Below, piece by piece: positions 1 to 8,611 of a stretch of DNA of 46,817 nt. A model generated the notes under the pieces. The model did not search any database and had not been told where the DNA came from. It was given only the letters and a program-made list of their open reading frames with translations. The DNA lies in the NCBI GenBank assembly GCA_009781915.1, contig WQUW01000005.1, forward strand, positions 1 to 46,817. The letters are read 5' to 3'. This DNA is from Treponema sp. (GTDB taxonomy: Bacteria; Spirochaetota; Spirochaetia; Treponematales; Breznakiellaceae). Every line of letters begins with the position of its first letter. The stretch's first letter is position 1. The position numbers and the translations under genes were made by a program.

Positions 1-1601
1 CCATTGTAGCGGTAATCGGATTTGGTATGACAGCTTGCGATAATGCTGGCAGTCCTACCAACAACAACAACGGCAACGGTGAAACCCGCACCGTAACGGT
101 CAACATTACAGGCACGGGTGCAGGCGGTGTAACCCATAACGCCCCTGCAACGATTTTGCAAAGTGCGACAGAATTAGCCGTAACGCTATCCAGTGTGCCT
201 GCCAACGCAACGGTAACGGCGACAGGCGGAACGGTTGCAGGAGGGAACGTGGTAACATTTACCTTTACCGCAGGGGCAAGCGCTTTGACATTTGAAATCA
301 CAGTTACGGCGTATGTGCCTGGCGTTACACCCACCGTTATCCTTACGCCAGCCAGCGTTACCATTAATGACGGCAATTTGACCGAAACCGTCAACGTAAC
401 AGGCACGGCTACAGGCGATGTAACGCTTGATGCTTCCGCTCTGCCAGCCAATGTTACCGCAACCGTTAGCGGAACGGAAATTACCGTTACCGGCGTTCGC
501 CAGTCAACCGCCGTTAGCGACACTTTTATTGTCGGCGTAACACGGCAGGGCATAACGCAGAATCTTTCTGTGACGGTAAACCTTACGGCGGTTGTTGTAC
601 CAGACCTATTCGCAGGCTTTGCGCCCGGCTTGTATGATCTTTCACCCGAAGCCTTACTGTCGGCTGGAGCGGCAACAACCCCCATCCAGAGCCCGAATGA
701 CGGCTACAACATTGTTGACGCGATTGACCACGTAAACGACAACGCCGCCGTAGGCACATCGTTCACTCTGTTGATTGACGACGACGTCGCTGTCGCCGGA
801 AGCGCCACTCGTGGGCTTAACGTTGCCGGAGCCAACCTGACCATCATCGGCATTGGCGGGGAACGAAGAATCTCGCTTAGCTCGGCGGGCAGAATGTTTA
901 CTGTTGGAGCGGCGGGCCAAGCGGGCATCAGTCTGACGATTGGAAACAACATCACCCTCGTAGGGCATAGCGCAAACAATCAGGGCGTGGTACGCGCGCA
1001 AAACGAAGCCGCCTTTACCATGCTTCCCGGTTCAACAATCAGAGGGAATGTTTCCAGCGGCAATGTTGTCGCCAATGATTTTGGCGCTGCGGTACATGTA
1101 TTGAGCGGAGGCAGTTTTGCCATGCAAGGCGGAACAATTACCGGAAACTCCGCTACGTCTGCCACTGTAACGAGAACTGGCGGATTGTATGCAGTGAATG
1201 ACGCAACCATTACCTTGTCAGGCGGCAGCATAACGGGAAATTCGGGTAATGCCGGTGATGTTCTGGCTATTAATACCTTTGATAGCATCACCATGTCGGG
1301 AACTGCTACAGTGGGAACCCTTACCTTGAATGCAAATTCGGCAACTGTCCGCGCTCAACTTGGCATAGCCGCAGGCTGGACAGGATCGGTTTCGCAGTTT
1401 AACCTGCAGGCAACTGCCCCTATCGCCACTGTTCTCGGTTGGTGGACAGGCGGGCAAGCGGTTCTTACAGGCGCGGGCATGAACGCGGACGCAATCGGGC
1501 GCATTGCGCTGGGGAACTTTTTAAGCAATAATGTGGCGAACTGGGAAGCCATTAGTACAACCCGGCACATCAACGCAAGCGGGGTGCTGGTGTTAAATTA
1601 A
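1..1601 (+). CDS. Surface lipoprotein/adhesin-like protein, 5' truncated by window edge
   Basis: Frame is open to the window start and reads ...IVAVIGFGMTAC|DNAGS, a lipobox-like signal, so the ORF-track ATG at 27 is probably internal. Thr/Val/Ala-rich body followed by GGxITGNS-type motifs (MQGGTITGNSATSA, LSGGSITGNSGN) typical of repeat-bearing surface proteins. Confidence 0.75.
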   Translation, partial: IVAVIGFGMTACDNAGSPTNNNNGNGETRTVTVNITGTGAGGVTHNAPATILQSATELAVTLSSVPANATVTATGGTVAGGNVVTFTFTAGASALTFEITVTAYVPGVTPTVILTPASVTINDGNLTETVNVTGTATGDVTLDASALPANVTATVSGTEITVTGVRQSTAVSDTFIVGVTRQGITQNLSVTVNLTAVVVPDLFAGFAPGLYDLSPEALLSAGAATTPIQSPNDGYNIVDAIDHVNDNAAVGTSFTLLIDDDVAVAGSATRGLNVAGANLTIIGIGGERRISLSSAGRMFTVGAAGQAGISLTIGNNITLVGHSANNQGVVRAQNEAAFTMLPGSTIRGNVSSGNVVANDFGAAVHVLSGGSFAMQGGTITGNSATSATVTRTGGLYAVNDATITLSGGSITGNSGNAGDVLAINTFDSITMSGTATVGTLTLNANSATVRAQLGIAAGWTGSVSQFNLQATAPIATVLGWWTGGQAVLTGAGMNADAIGRIALGNFLSNNVANWEAISTTRHINASGVLVLN

Positions 1602-1611
1602 CGCTATCACA

Positions 1612-1645
1612 CGCTGGCGTACATCCGTGTACGCCAGCGGTTTTC
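1612..1645 (+). terminator. Rho-independent terminator of the surface lipoprotein gene
   Basis: Perfect 11-bp arms CGCTGGCGTAC (1612-1622) / GTACGCCAGCG (1629-1639), 6-nt loop, followed by GTTTTC, 10 nt after the stop. Confidence 0.8.
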
Positions 1646-1679
1646 GCGGGGCATACCCTCTGCGGAGCCCCCCAGCAAT

Positions 1680-1873
1680 GCCCCCGCCGTGCGTGAGCAT
1701 CAGTACAATGCCCGGCAGGGGAGGATATACGTTTTAAGAAGCCATTTGCATGGTGTTTCCGCGTAGGAGACCTCAGGCTCCGTAGCGGGTTCCCCATGCG
1801 GGATTCTTAAAACGTATATCCTCCCCTGCCGGGGCTTTTGGCGGGAATGTTCATCCTCACGCACGGCGGGGGC
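1680..1873. repeat. Complete palindromic repeat element, copy L
   Basis: Outer arms GCCCCCGCCGTGCGTGAG (1680-1697) / CTCACGCACGGCGGGGGC (1856-1873); inner perfect 29-bp arms CCGGCAGGGGAGGATATACGTTTTAAGAA (1712-1740) / reverse complement (1804-1832); 63-bp core 1741-1803. Confidence 0.9.
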
Positions 1874-2983
1874 CTAAATGTCCTCAAAGCGGATTCCTTC
1901 CCCGGCGGGAATGAACTGTCTGGCTTTGCGGCCCGGAATGTGATCCTCCCACAATGGCGGAAGGCCGGGGCGGAGGTTTTTTTCCGTTCTAAGGCAGGAA
2001 ATCATGTCTTTTTCAATGATTTGCCCCTCGTGAATATCCCTAAGGGCGTGAATGGAGCGGTTTGTCCGCAGGTAATTGGCCTGTTCCGAAGGCGCAAGCC
2101 GCTTAACCCCGTTGCCAAGGACGCTTTCCACAAGCTCCTCTCCCCGCTCCCGGCGCATACTGGCAAGCGTTTCTCGCGGGCCGCTTATTTCCGCCCGGCG
2201 CACCGCCCTGACCATTGTGGCAAAGGAATCCGGGGGCAGGGCAATGGGGTCGTCAAGACCCGCCCCGGCCCTTGAAAGGCAGAAATGTTTTTCAATCGCC
2301 ACAGCTCCAAGGGCCGCCGCCAATACGGGAACCAGTTCCGGATCAAGGGAATGGTCGCTTAGGCCCACCGGAACGCCGAAAATGTTCCGCAGGTGTTCCA
2401 AAACCCTTACATTATAGTCTGTTTCCGGTGCGGGATACGACGTTACGCAGTGAAGAAGGCACACCCGCTCCCGCAGCGCCGCCAAAGCCTGTTCAATATC
2501 CCCCAGCGTCGAGACCCCTGCCGAAAGAAAGACGGGCAGACCATACGAGGCGATTTCTTTCAGTAATGCCGTGAAGTTAAGTTCCGGCGAGGCGATTTTT
2601 ACGCATCCGGGCCCCAACGCGGCAAGTTCCCGAGCGCTCTGGAGGCCAAAGGGGGTGCAAAGGAAGACAAGTCCTTTTTTTTCAACCTTCTCTTTCAGGG
2701 CGGCAAAGAAGGAAAGGGGCAATTCCAGTTCCTTAAAGCGGTCGTAAAGCCTCACGCTTCCCCCCGGCAAGACCACCTCTCCCGTATTGGGGTGAAGTAT
2801 TTCCCGTGCCCGGACAATCTGAAACTTTACGCAGTCCGCCCCGGCCTCTGCCGCCGCCTCGATAAGTTCCTCCGCCTTGGCGAAGTCCCCCCCGTAGGAT
2901 GTCCCCAGCTCGGCGATGATAAAAACCTTACGGGAACTGTATTCCACTCCATTTATTGAAAAATTTTCGATTTTCACGGCCAT
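1874..2983 (-). CDS. NeuB/SpsE-family N-acetylneuraminate (or related nonulosonate) synthase with C-terminal SAF-like domain
   Basis: IIAELGTSYGGD...AGADCVKFQ...GLSDHSLDPELVPVLAAALGAVAIEKHF, then NRSIHALRDIHEGQIIEKDMISCLR, typical of NeuB plus SAF. Confidence 0.85.
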   Translation of the reverse strand: MAVKIENFSINGVEYSSRKVFIIAELGTSYGGDFAKAEELIEAAAEAGADCVKFQIVRAREILHPNTGEVVLPGGSVRLYDRFKELELPLSFFAALKEKVEKKGLVFLCTPFGLQSARELAALGPGCVKIASPELNFTALLKEIASYGLPVFLSAGVSTLGDIEQALAALRERVCLLHCVTSYPAPETDYNVRVLEHLRNIFGVPVGLSDHSLDPELVPVLAAALGAVAIEKHFCLSRAGAGLDDPIALPPDSFATMVRAVRRAEISGPRETLASMRRERGEELVESVLGNGVKRLAPSEQANYLRTNRSIHALRDIHEGQIIEKDMISCLRTEKNLRPGLPPLWEDHIPGRKARQFIPAGEGIRFEDI

Positions 2984-3095
2984 CCCCCCTCGACTTTTTT
3001 CCCGTTATGCTGTATCATGTATCCTGTTAATGATTGATTTTCGGCACATTGGCCTATAAGGGCAATCATTAAACCATAATTTCAGGAGTTTGAAT

Positions 3096-3329
3096 ATGAA
3101 GACCATTACTTGTGATGTTTGCCAGAGTATTCTCCATTCTCCCGTTTCCGGGCGCAGTTACTTTCATCTGGCCCACCGGGATATTTGTGAACCCTGCCAT
3201 GACAAGATGCAATTCCAGATTAAGCCTGTTGTCAGGACAAAAATGCCTTTTAACTATAAATGGTACGATGCGCTGGTGCGGGACTCTGTCGAAAAGGCCA
3301 TTCAGAAGGGTAAATTCGACGCGAAGTAA
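3096..3329 (+). CDS. Small conserved-looking protein with paired CxxC motifs
   Basis: MKTITCDVCQ...DICEPCHDK; AGGAG ribosome-binding site at 3084-3088 fits ATG 3096 better than the TTG at 3090. Confidence 0.6.
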   Translation: MKTITCDVCQSILHSPVSGRSYFHLAHRDICEPCHDKMQFQIKPVVRTKMPFNYKWYDALVRDSVEKAIQKGKFDAK

Positions 3330-3481
3330 TAAAAAAACGGCTGTGCCTTGGGCTTGTTTTGCCGGGGCCGCCGGGTTTTGTATACCGGCACACGGGTGTG
3401 CCGTATAAATCAATTTTACGCAAACGCATTCCCCCCGTCCGCCTGCGAAGGTGTGCGGGCAATGGGGGATAAGGAGAATCT

Positions 3482-4222
3482 ATGTCGGGCCACAGTAAAT
3501 GGGCGACTATTAAACACGCGAAAGGGGCCGCTGACGCCAAGCGCGGTCAGATATTCACCAAGCTAATAAAGGAAATTTCCATCGCCGCCAGAATGGGCGG
3601 GGGGAGTCCTGACGGGAATCCACGGCTTAGAACCGCCATCATCAAGGCCCGCGGTGCGAATATGCCCAAGGACAATATCGACAGGGCCATAAAGAAGGGA
3701 ACCGGGGAACTGGAAGGCGTCAATTACGAGGAACTTACCTACGAGGCGTACGCTTCAGGCGGGGTTGCCCTGCTTATCGCCGTGCTGACCGACAACAAGA
3801 ACCGGGCCGCCGCCGACGTGCGGAACATACTCACCAAGGCCGGAGGCCAGCTTGCCACCGCCGGGGCTGTTTCACGGCTTTTCAGGCGGCAGGGGATTAT
3901 TACCCTGGACGGGGAAAAGTATACCGAAGATCAGGTGATGGAAGCGGCGCTGGAAGGGGGGGCCGAGGACGTGGCTCTTTCCTCAGGCATTATCGAGGTA
4001 ACCACCTCGACAGAGGATTTTGAAGCCGTGGTAAACGCCTTAAGCGAAAAAGGCTTTGAAACCATGAGCGCGGAAATAAGCATGGTTCCCGAAGCCGGTG
4101 TTTCGCTGGACAATGAAGCGACAGCCAAAGTCTTAAAGCTTATCGACAAGCTTGAAGAAAACGACGATGTTCAAAGCGTTTACTCCAATGTAGACGTTCC
4201 GGACGGATTTTCGGCTGAATAA
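3482..4222 (+). CDS. yebC: YebC/PmpR (TACO1) family protein
   Basis: MSGHSKWATIKHAKGAADAKRGQIFTKLIKEI..., AGGAG upstream. Confidence 0.95.
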   Translation: MSGHSKWATIKHAKGAADAKRGQIFTKLIKEISIAARMGGGSPDGNPRLRTAIIKARGANMPKDNIDRAIKKGTGELEGVNYEELTYEAYASGGVALLIAVLTDNKNRAAADVRNILTKAGGQLATAGAVSRLFRRQGIITLDGEKYTEDQVMEAALEGGAEDVALSSGIIEVTTSTEDFEAVVNALSEKGFETMSAEISMVPEAGVSLDNEATAKVLKLIDKLEENDDVQSVYSNVDVPDGFSAE

Positions 4223-4706
4223 CCGTATCCTTATCGGCATTGACCCCGGCTTGGCGTTTACCGGCTGGGGGGTGCTGGAGTGTTCCGGCTCAAGGCTCCG
4301 GTACATCGCCCACGGCTGTATCGAAACCGGGCCGGAAAAGGGGCGGGGCGAGCGCCTGTTGTACATCCAACGCTCCTTTCTGAGTATCCTTAAAACCCAC
4401 AAGCCCGCCGCCGCCGCTATGGAAAGCCTGTTCTTCGGGAAAAATATCTCTAGCGCGATGTTTGTCGCCGAGGCGCGGGGGGTTTTGCTCGCGGCCCTTA
4501 GCGCCCACAACATTCCCGTTATGGAACTGGCCCCAAACGCCATTAAAAAAGCCGTGGTTGGGGTAGCCACGGCTGAAAAAAAACAAGTACAGGAAATGGT
4601 GCGTGTAATCCTTGGCCTAAAGGAAACCCCAAGGCCGGATCACTCGGCTGACGCCCTAGGGGCGGCGATTTGCGCCGCCCACGCTAGGATGCCAAAGGAA
4701 ACGTAA
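4215..4706 (+). CDS. ruvC: Holliday junction resolvase RuvC (start uncertain, probable CTG)
   Basis: In-frame upstream extension of the ORF-track entry gives NNRILIGIDPGLAFTGWGVLE, restoring the RuvC catalytic IDPG motif; downstream MESLFFGKN...DHSADALGAAICAAH. Confidence 0.85.
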   Translation: MNNRILIGIDPGLAFTGWGVLECSGSRLRYIAHGCIETGPEKGRGERLLYIQRSFLSILKTHKPAAAAMESLFFGKNISSAMFVAEARGVLLAALSAHNIPVMELAPNAIKKAVVGVATAEKKQVQEMVRVILGLKETPRPDHSADALGAAICAAHARMPKET

Positions 4707-6636
4707 ACTTAAATGTAAGGCCGGATTCGGAGTTATTAACGTTAATAGTCCCCCGGTTCTCTTTTACCAAGTCTTTTACAAGGCTAAGCCCAACCCCCCG
4801 TCCGGCGATCTCCGTAACCTCATCGGCGGTGGAAAACTCCGGAGAAAAAATTGCCGCAAGCAGGGTATTCGCGTTGGCATGTCTGCGGTTCGGGTTCATT
4901 TCAAGGTACTTTTTCTTGATTTTTCCCAAATCAAGCCCCCGCCCGTCATCAGAGAAAGTTACTTCGGCCTTGCCGTCAACATTTTTTATGCTGAAAACCA
5001 GTAGCCCCCTGGGCTTTTTGTTCTTTCTTAGCCGTTCTTCCGAGGACTCAATACCGTGGTAAATGGAATTCCTTACGCACTGGAACAAAATGTCTTTAAT
5101 GGGCTTACGCAGTTCCGATTCAAGAATCTCAATGTCCACCTGCCCCGCTTTAAGATCAACTTTCTTGTGGGTTTCAGCGGCGACCTTTTCAGCGGCCTTG
5201 TTCAGCGAGTGGATAAGGATAGAGTCTATTTGATGGGAAGACTTAAACGACTCGATCCGCTTTACAATCGCCACATAAGAGTCCCTGTCCTGCATTATCA
5301 GTTCCAGTTTTACGGCAAGGCTAAGAATATCCTGCTGTGTAACCCGTTCATAATCGGACACTTCCTTAATTTCGCCTTCAAGCTCGTGGAGCTTCTTGCC
5401 GAATGTTTCCAGCCCCAGCACAAGGGCGTTGGATTTTATGGCGTGGACGTTCTGAAAGAATTTCGTAATTACCTGTTTTTCAGAAAGGCCTCTGTCTTTC
5501 AGGGTCTGGTTAATGTAGTTGAAATTGGAGTCGGTGTCCTCGATAAAGTCATGGAAAACCAGCGGATCGACCTGAATGACATCGAACATATTTTTCATTT
5601 CAAGGTCTTTGGCTTCTTTCTGCGCCTGAAGTTCCTTTTCGAACTCTTTTTCTCTGGTAATATCTTCGACTATCCCTATGACAAGGGATTCCTCGTTCTC
5701 CCGCTCAATCAGGTGGAACTTTGTTTTTAGAACCTTCAGGCGGGTGGCGGACTTGTAATGGAACTCCGAAATCGGGTTCGCCGAGACAAGAACCTTTTCG
5801 CTCTTCGTCTTTTCAAACATCATGGAAAAGTAGCCTTCCATAATTTGAAGCTGTTTTGGGTTAAGGGAGGATCGGAGTATGTCAATAAAACTTCTACCTT
5901 CCAGCCCCGTGTTATCGTAGGAGAGAATCGGGGCCAAAGGCCGGGAGTAGTGGGGCTGTATTACAAGCTCCGAGTTCATCAGGAAAATCCCCTGATCGAT
6001 ATTGTCCTCCATAGCCTTGATAATGTTCCTTTCGTGGGCGACTTCGGCGTTAAGAGCCTTAAGCCTGCGCTCGCTCCATGCCCTGATACGCTCGTCAATA
6101 ATGACGACTGCCAGTATGAAAAGGTAAAAAAGGGTAATTCTAAGACTGACAAAAACGTCCGGAGAAATTCTGGCGAGGGGAGAGAACATGACCAGAAGCA
6201 TCCCGACAAAAATGACCGCCACCTGGATAAGCCCTATGGTCATCCCGCAAAGCAAAAGCGCGACCGGCGGGACGGCCAAAAGCCATATCCCAATCCAGAA
6301 GTCAAACTCGCCCGTGAAAAAAAGGTACAGCCAGTACACAGCGGAAAGCGTTACCGGAAAAAGCGAAATCAGGTGCGGGGGATAGGTTGTTGTCCGTATA
6401 AAGTACACGGCGGCAAAACACGAGAGAATCATGATGCTCTTGATTATCAGCCTGTACACAAACACGCCGAGATAGGTGGTCCCGACTATGGCCAAAGGAA
6501 CCGTCAGAAGAAGCAAAAAGCCGGAGACGGTTATATAGGCTACCTTTTCGCCGTCATCGGTGAGCTTTGAGTACCGGTCTCCAATGACAACAGAGCGTAA
6601 AATCCTCTGTATTTTCTCTATTACGCCTTCTTTCAT
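4684..6636 (-). CDS. Membrane-bound CheA-like histidine kinase (multi-TM, PAS-like, HPt, HATPase)
   Basis: Several N-terminal hydrophobic segments; HPt-like NVHAIKSNALVLGLETFG; CheA-type ATPase motifs LFQCVRNSIYHGIE, DDGRGLD, FSTADEVTEIAGRGVGLSLV. Start MKEGVIEK overlaps the cheX stop (ATGA). Confidence 0.8.
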   Translation of the reverse strand: MKEGVIEKIQRILRSVVIGDRYSKLTDDGEKVAYITVSGFLLLLTVPLAIVGTTYLGVFVYRLIIKSIMILSCFAAVYFIRTTTYPPHLISLFPVTLSAVYWLYLFFTGEFDFWIGIWLLAVPPVALLLCGMTIGLIQVAVIFVGMLLVMFSPLARISPDVFVSLRITLFYLFILAVVIIDERIRAWSERRLKALNAEVAHERNIIKAMEDNIDQGIFLMNSELVIQPHYSRPLAPILSYDNTGLEGRSFIDILRSSLNPKQLQIMEGYFSMMFEKTKSEKVLVSANPISEFHYKSATRLKVLKTKFHLIERENEESLVIGIVEDITREKEFEKELQAQKEAKDLEMKNMFDVIQVDPLVFHDFIEDTDSNFNYINQTLKDRGLSEKQVITKFFQNVHAIKSNALVLGLETFGKKLHELEGEIKEVSDYERVTQQDILSLAVKLELIMQDRDSYVAIVKRIESFKSSHQIDSILIHSLNKAAEKVAAETHKKVDLKAGQVDIEILESELRKPIKDILFQCVRNSIYHGIESSEERLRKNKKPRGLLVFSIKNVDGKAEVTFSDDGRGLDLGKIKKKYLEMNPNRRHANANTLLAAIFSPEFSTADEVTEIAGRGVGLSLVKDLVKENRGTINVNNSESGLTFKFTFPLAS

Positions 6637-7100
6637 TTTTGGGTATCCATCGCTACGGAAAGGCAAAATTCCTGATCCGAAAAAACCGTGAAAGGTATGC
6701 AGATAATTCTGGTTTTTTCCGAAGGCCACACGATGGTATGGGACTTACCTTTAACGATGGATGGAAGGGATATTTTTATCCGCAGTTGATCTTCAAAGTC
6801 TTTCTTGACATTTCCGGCGATAATGTTGATCAATTCCCCAACGGCGTCGGTAACATCATCGTCAATGCTGGTATGCTCCGCCCCTGTCAGCGTGGACGCG
6901 ATTTTAAAAGCGGTTACGTCCATCATGGATATGGCTACCGCCCCGGAGGCGTCCCCGGAAAGCCCGATAATACCCGAAATATCCCAATGCGTTTCGTGCT
7001 TTGTTACAAAAAACACCCTGCCGGGCGTTACCTCTGTCTGGCAGAAATCGCGGAAAACCGTCTCGCACACTTTGATAAAAGGTTGAATGTACTGTTCCAT
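6633..7100 (-). CDS. cheX: Chemotaxis phosphatase CheX
   Basis: MEQYIQPFIKVCETVFRDF...DAVGELINIIAGNVKK, CheX-family signature. Confidence 0.85.
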   Translation of the reverse strand: MEQYIQPFIKVCETVFRDFCQTEVTPGRVFFVTKHETHWDISGIIGLSGDASGAVAISMMDVTAFKIASTLTGAEHTSIDDDVTDAVGELINIIAGNVKKDFEDQLRIKISLPSIVKGKSHTIVWPSEKTRIICIPFTVFSDQEFCLSVAMDTQK

Positions 7101-7119
7101 ATTTTTCTTCCTGTATTGC

Positions 7120-7500
7120 CTAAAATTTGATTTCCAAAAGCTTTTCTTTGAACACTTTTTCACGAACCGGCTTTATAATGTAATCCGTGGCCCCGTTTTG
7201 GAGGGCTTCGATTACATTGTACTTCGCCGATTCCGAAGTTACCATAACAATGGGAAGGGTTTTGTACTCCGGCATGGAGCGTACAACCTTTAAAAACTCC
7301 ATTCCGTCCATCTTCGGCATATTCCAGTCCAAAAGTACCATAGATACTTTGTTGCTTTTTAGAAGGACGTAGGCATCTCTCCCATTTTCCGCTTCCAGAT
7401 AGTTGGCCGGAATTTTAAGGGCCGCAAAGGTATTTTTGACAAGGTTCCTCATGATACGGCTGTCATCAACCACAAGTATAGTTTTCATAGTGTCACTCAT
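7120..7500 (-). CDS. cheY: Response regulator CheY-like
   Basis: KTILVVDDSRIMRNLV...VLLDWNMPKMDGMEFL...IVMVTSES...GATDYIIKPV. Confidence 0.9.
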   Translation of the reverse strand: MSDTMKTILVVDDSRIMRNLVKNTFAALKIPANYLEAENGRDAYVLLKSNKVSMVLLDWNMPKMDGMEFLKVVRSMPEYKTLPIVMVTSESAKYNVIEALQNGATDYIIKPVREKVFKEKLLEIKF

Positions 7501-7506
7501 ACCAGC

Positions 7507-7536
7507 ATTATTTCATATATCGGCAGAATTTGTCAA
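7507..7536 (-). promoter_or_regulatory. Candidate sigma70-type promoter of the cheY-cheX-kinase operon
   Basis: On the minus strand: TTGACA - 18 nt - AATAAT just upstream of the cheY start. Confidence 0.4.
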
Positions 7537-7572
7537 TAGGGCAATGCGCTGAATTACGAAAATCAATGCTCT

Positions 7573-7627
7573 CGCCCCCCGCCGCGCGTGAGCCAACATT
7601 CCCGCCAAAAGCTCCGGCAGGGGAGGA
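7573..7627 (+). repeat. Solo half copy of the palindromic repeat element
   Basis: CGCCCCCCGCCGCGCGTGAGCCAACATTCCCGCCAAAAGCTCCGGCAGGGGAGGA matches the outer-arm module of both complete copies. Confidence 0.85.
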
Positions 7628-7630
7628 GAA

Positions 7631-8611
7631 CTACTCGCTTTCGGAAATAACGATGTCAACGGACAGGCCGATGCGGTAGGTTCTTCCCCTTTGAATCGTT
7701 ACCGGCCGGATGATAGTATAGTCGCTTATCTGAAAGCGCACTTCGTGGACACCGGGTTCAACCGGATGCGGATGCCGGGAGTTCGGCAGAAAGACATTGT
7801 TCAGGTAAACCCTCGCCGCCTCCGGATGGTCAAACACCAGAATGGGAGTGGGGTCTTGAAGTTCCACCGTTAATTCCAGTATTCTGGCCCGCTCCACCAC
7901 AAAACTGCTGCTCTGGTTGCGGTAATAATCGGACAGAATGACCAGGTGATGTTCGCCCGCGCTTAAAAGCCGCTCTTCTCTGGGGTTATCAATGGCTATG
8001 TCGTTGATGTAAACCCTGACAGGCTTATCCAGCAGGGTTTCCGGATAGTGGAAACTAATCCGCAGGGCCCCCTCGTTACTTAAAATGGGCCTAACGGCAA
8101 GGTTAAACACCATGTTCGCCAGATCGGCGCTAATTCCCTTGGCTACCGGCATTACCCGAAAGAGGAGGGGGAACGAGGAAGCGTCCACCACCCCGGTAAG
8201 AACCGTAGCGTAGGGCGAAGTTACAAGGCCGTGGTTTGCGGCAAGGGGGATTTGGTAGACATTCCGCACTCGCGCCGGGAGCATGGCGTATCCCAAGCGG
8301 CGGGTCTCCAAGTCCGCCACGCCCAAGCCGGGCGTTCTGTCCAGTTCCCCGTACAGCGCGATCGCGAGGCTGCCGTGGTGGGCAAGGAAGCCCGGCGGAG
8401 ACGTAAGTTCCAGTTGTATGCCCCGGAAGAACCGGGCGTCCCCCTCGATCTTGATAAGGGAAGAGCCAGAATAGGAAAGGGGTATCGTGCCCCCGTCCAG
8501 CTCAACAAGCGATACCCTGTGGACTCCGGTAATGACGGTACGGATGGACTCCCCCTGTACCTTGAAAGAAACGAGAAAAAGAAAGACCAGAACCGCCGTT
8601 ACGGATTTCAT
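7631..8611 (-). CDS. Exported protein with PEGA-like domains
   Basis: N-terminal signal peptide MKSVTAVLVFLFLVSFKVQG; C-terminal KPVRVYINDIAIDNPREERLLSAGEHHLVI and EAARVYLNNVFLPNSRHPHPVEPGVHEVRF resemble PEGA repeats. Confidence 0.6.
   Translation of the reverse strand: MKSVTAVLVFLFLVSFKVQGESIRTVITGVHRVSLVELDGGTIPLSYSGSSLIKIEGDARFFRGIQLELTSPPGFLAHHGSLAIALYGELDRTPGLGVADLETRRLGYAMLPARVRNVYQIPLAANHGLVTSPYATVLTGVVDASSFPLLFRVMPVAKGISADLANMVFNLAVRPILSNEGALRISFHYPETLLDKPVRVYINDIAIDNPREERLLSAGEHHLVILSDYYRNQSSSFVVERARILELTVELQDPTPILVFDHPEAARVYLNNVFLPNSRHPHPVEPGVHEVRFQISDYTIIRPVTIQRGRTYRIGLSVDIVISESE

Noticed and set aside
654-1797. Several minus-strand ORFs under the surface lipoprotein and across the palindrome
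   Set aside because: Shadow ORFs; the one crossing the palindromic element is not conserved in frame between the two copies because of the TCA/GT indel.
5056-6570. Long plus-strand ORFs (224 and 270 aa) opposite the histidine kinase
   Set aside because: Antisense to a well-supported kinase in an operon; low-complexity, no recognisable motifs; typical shadow ORFs.
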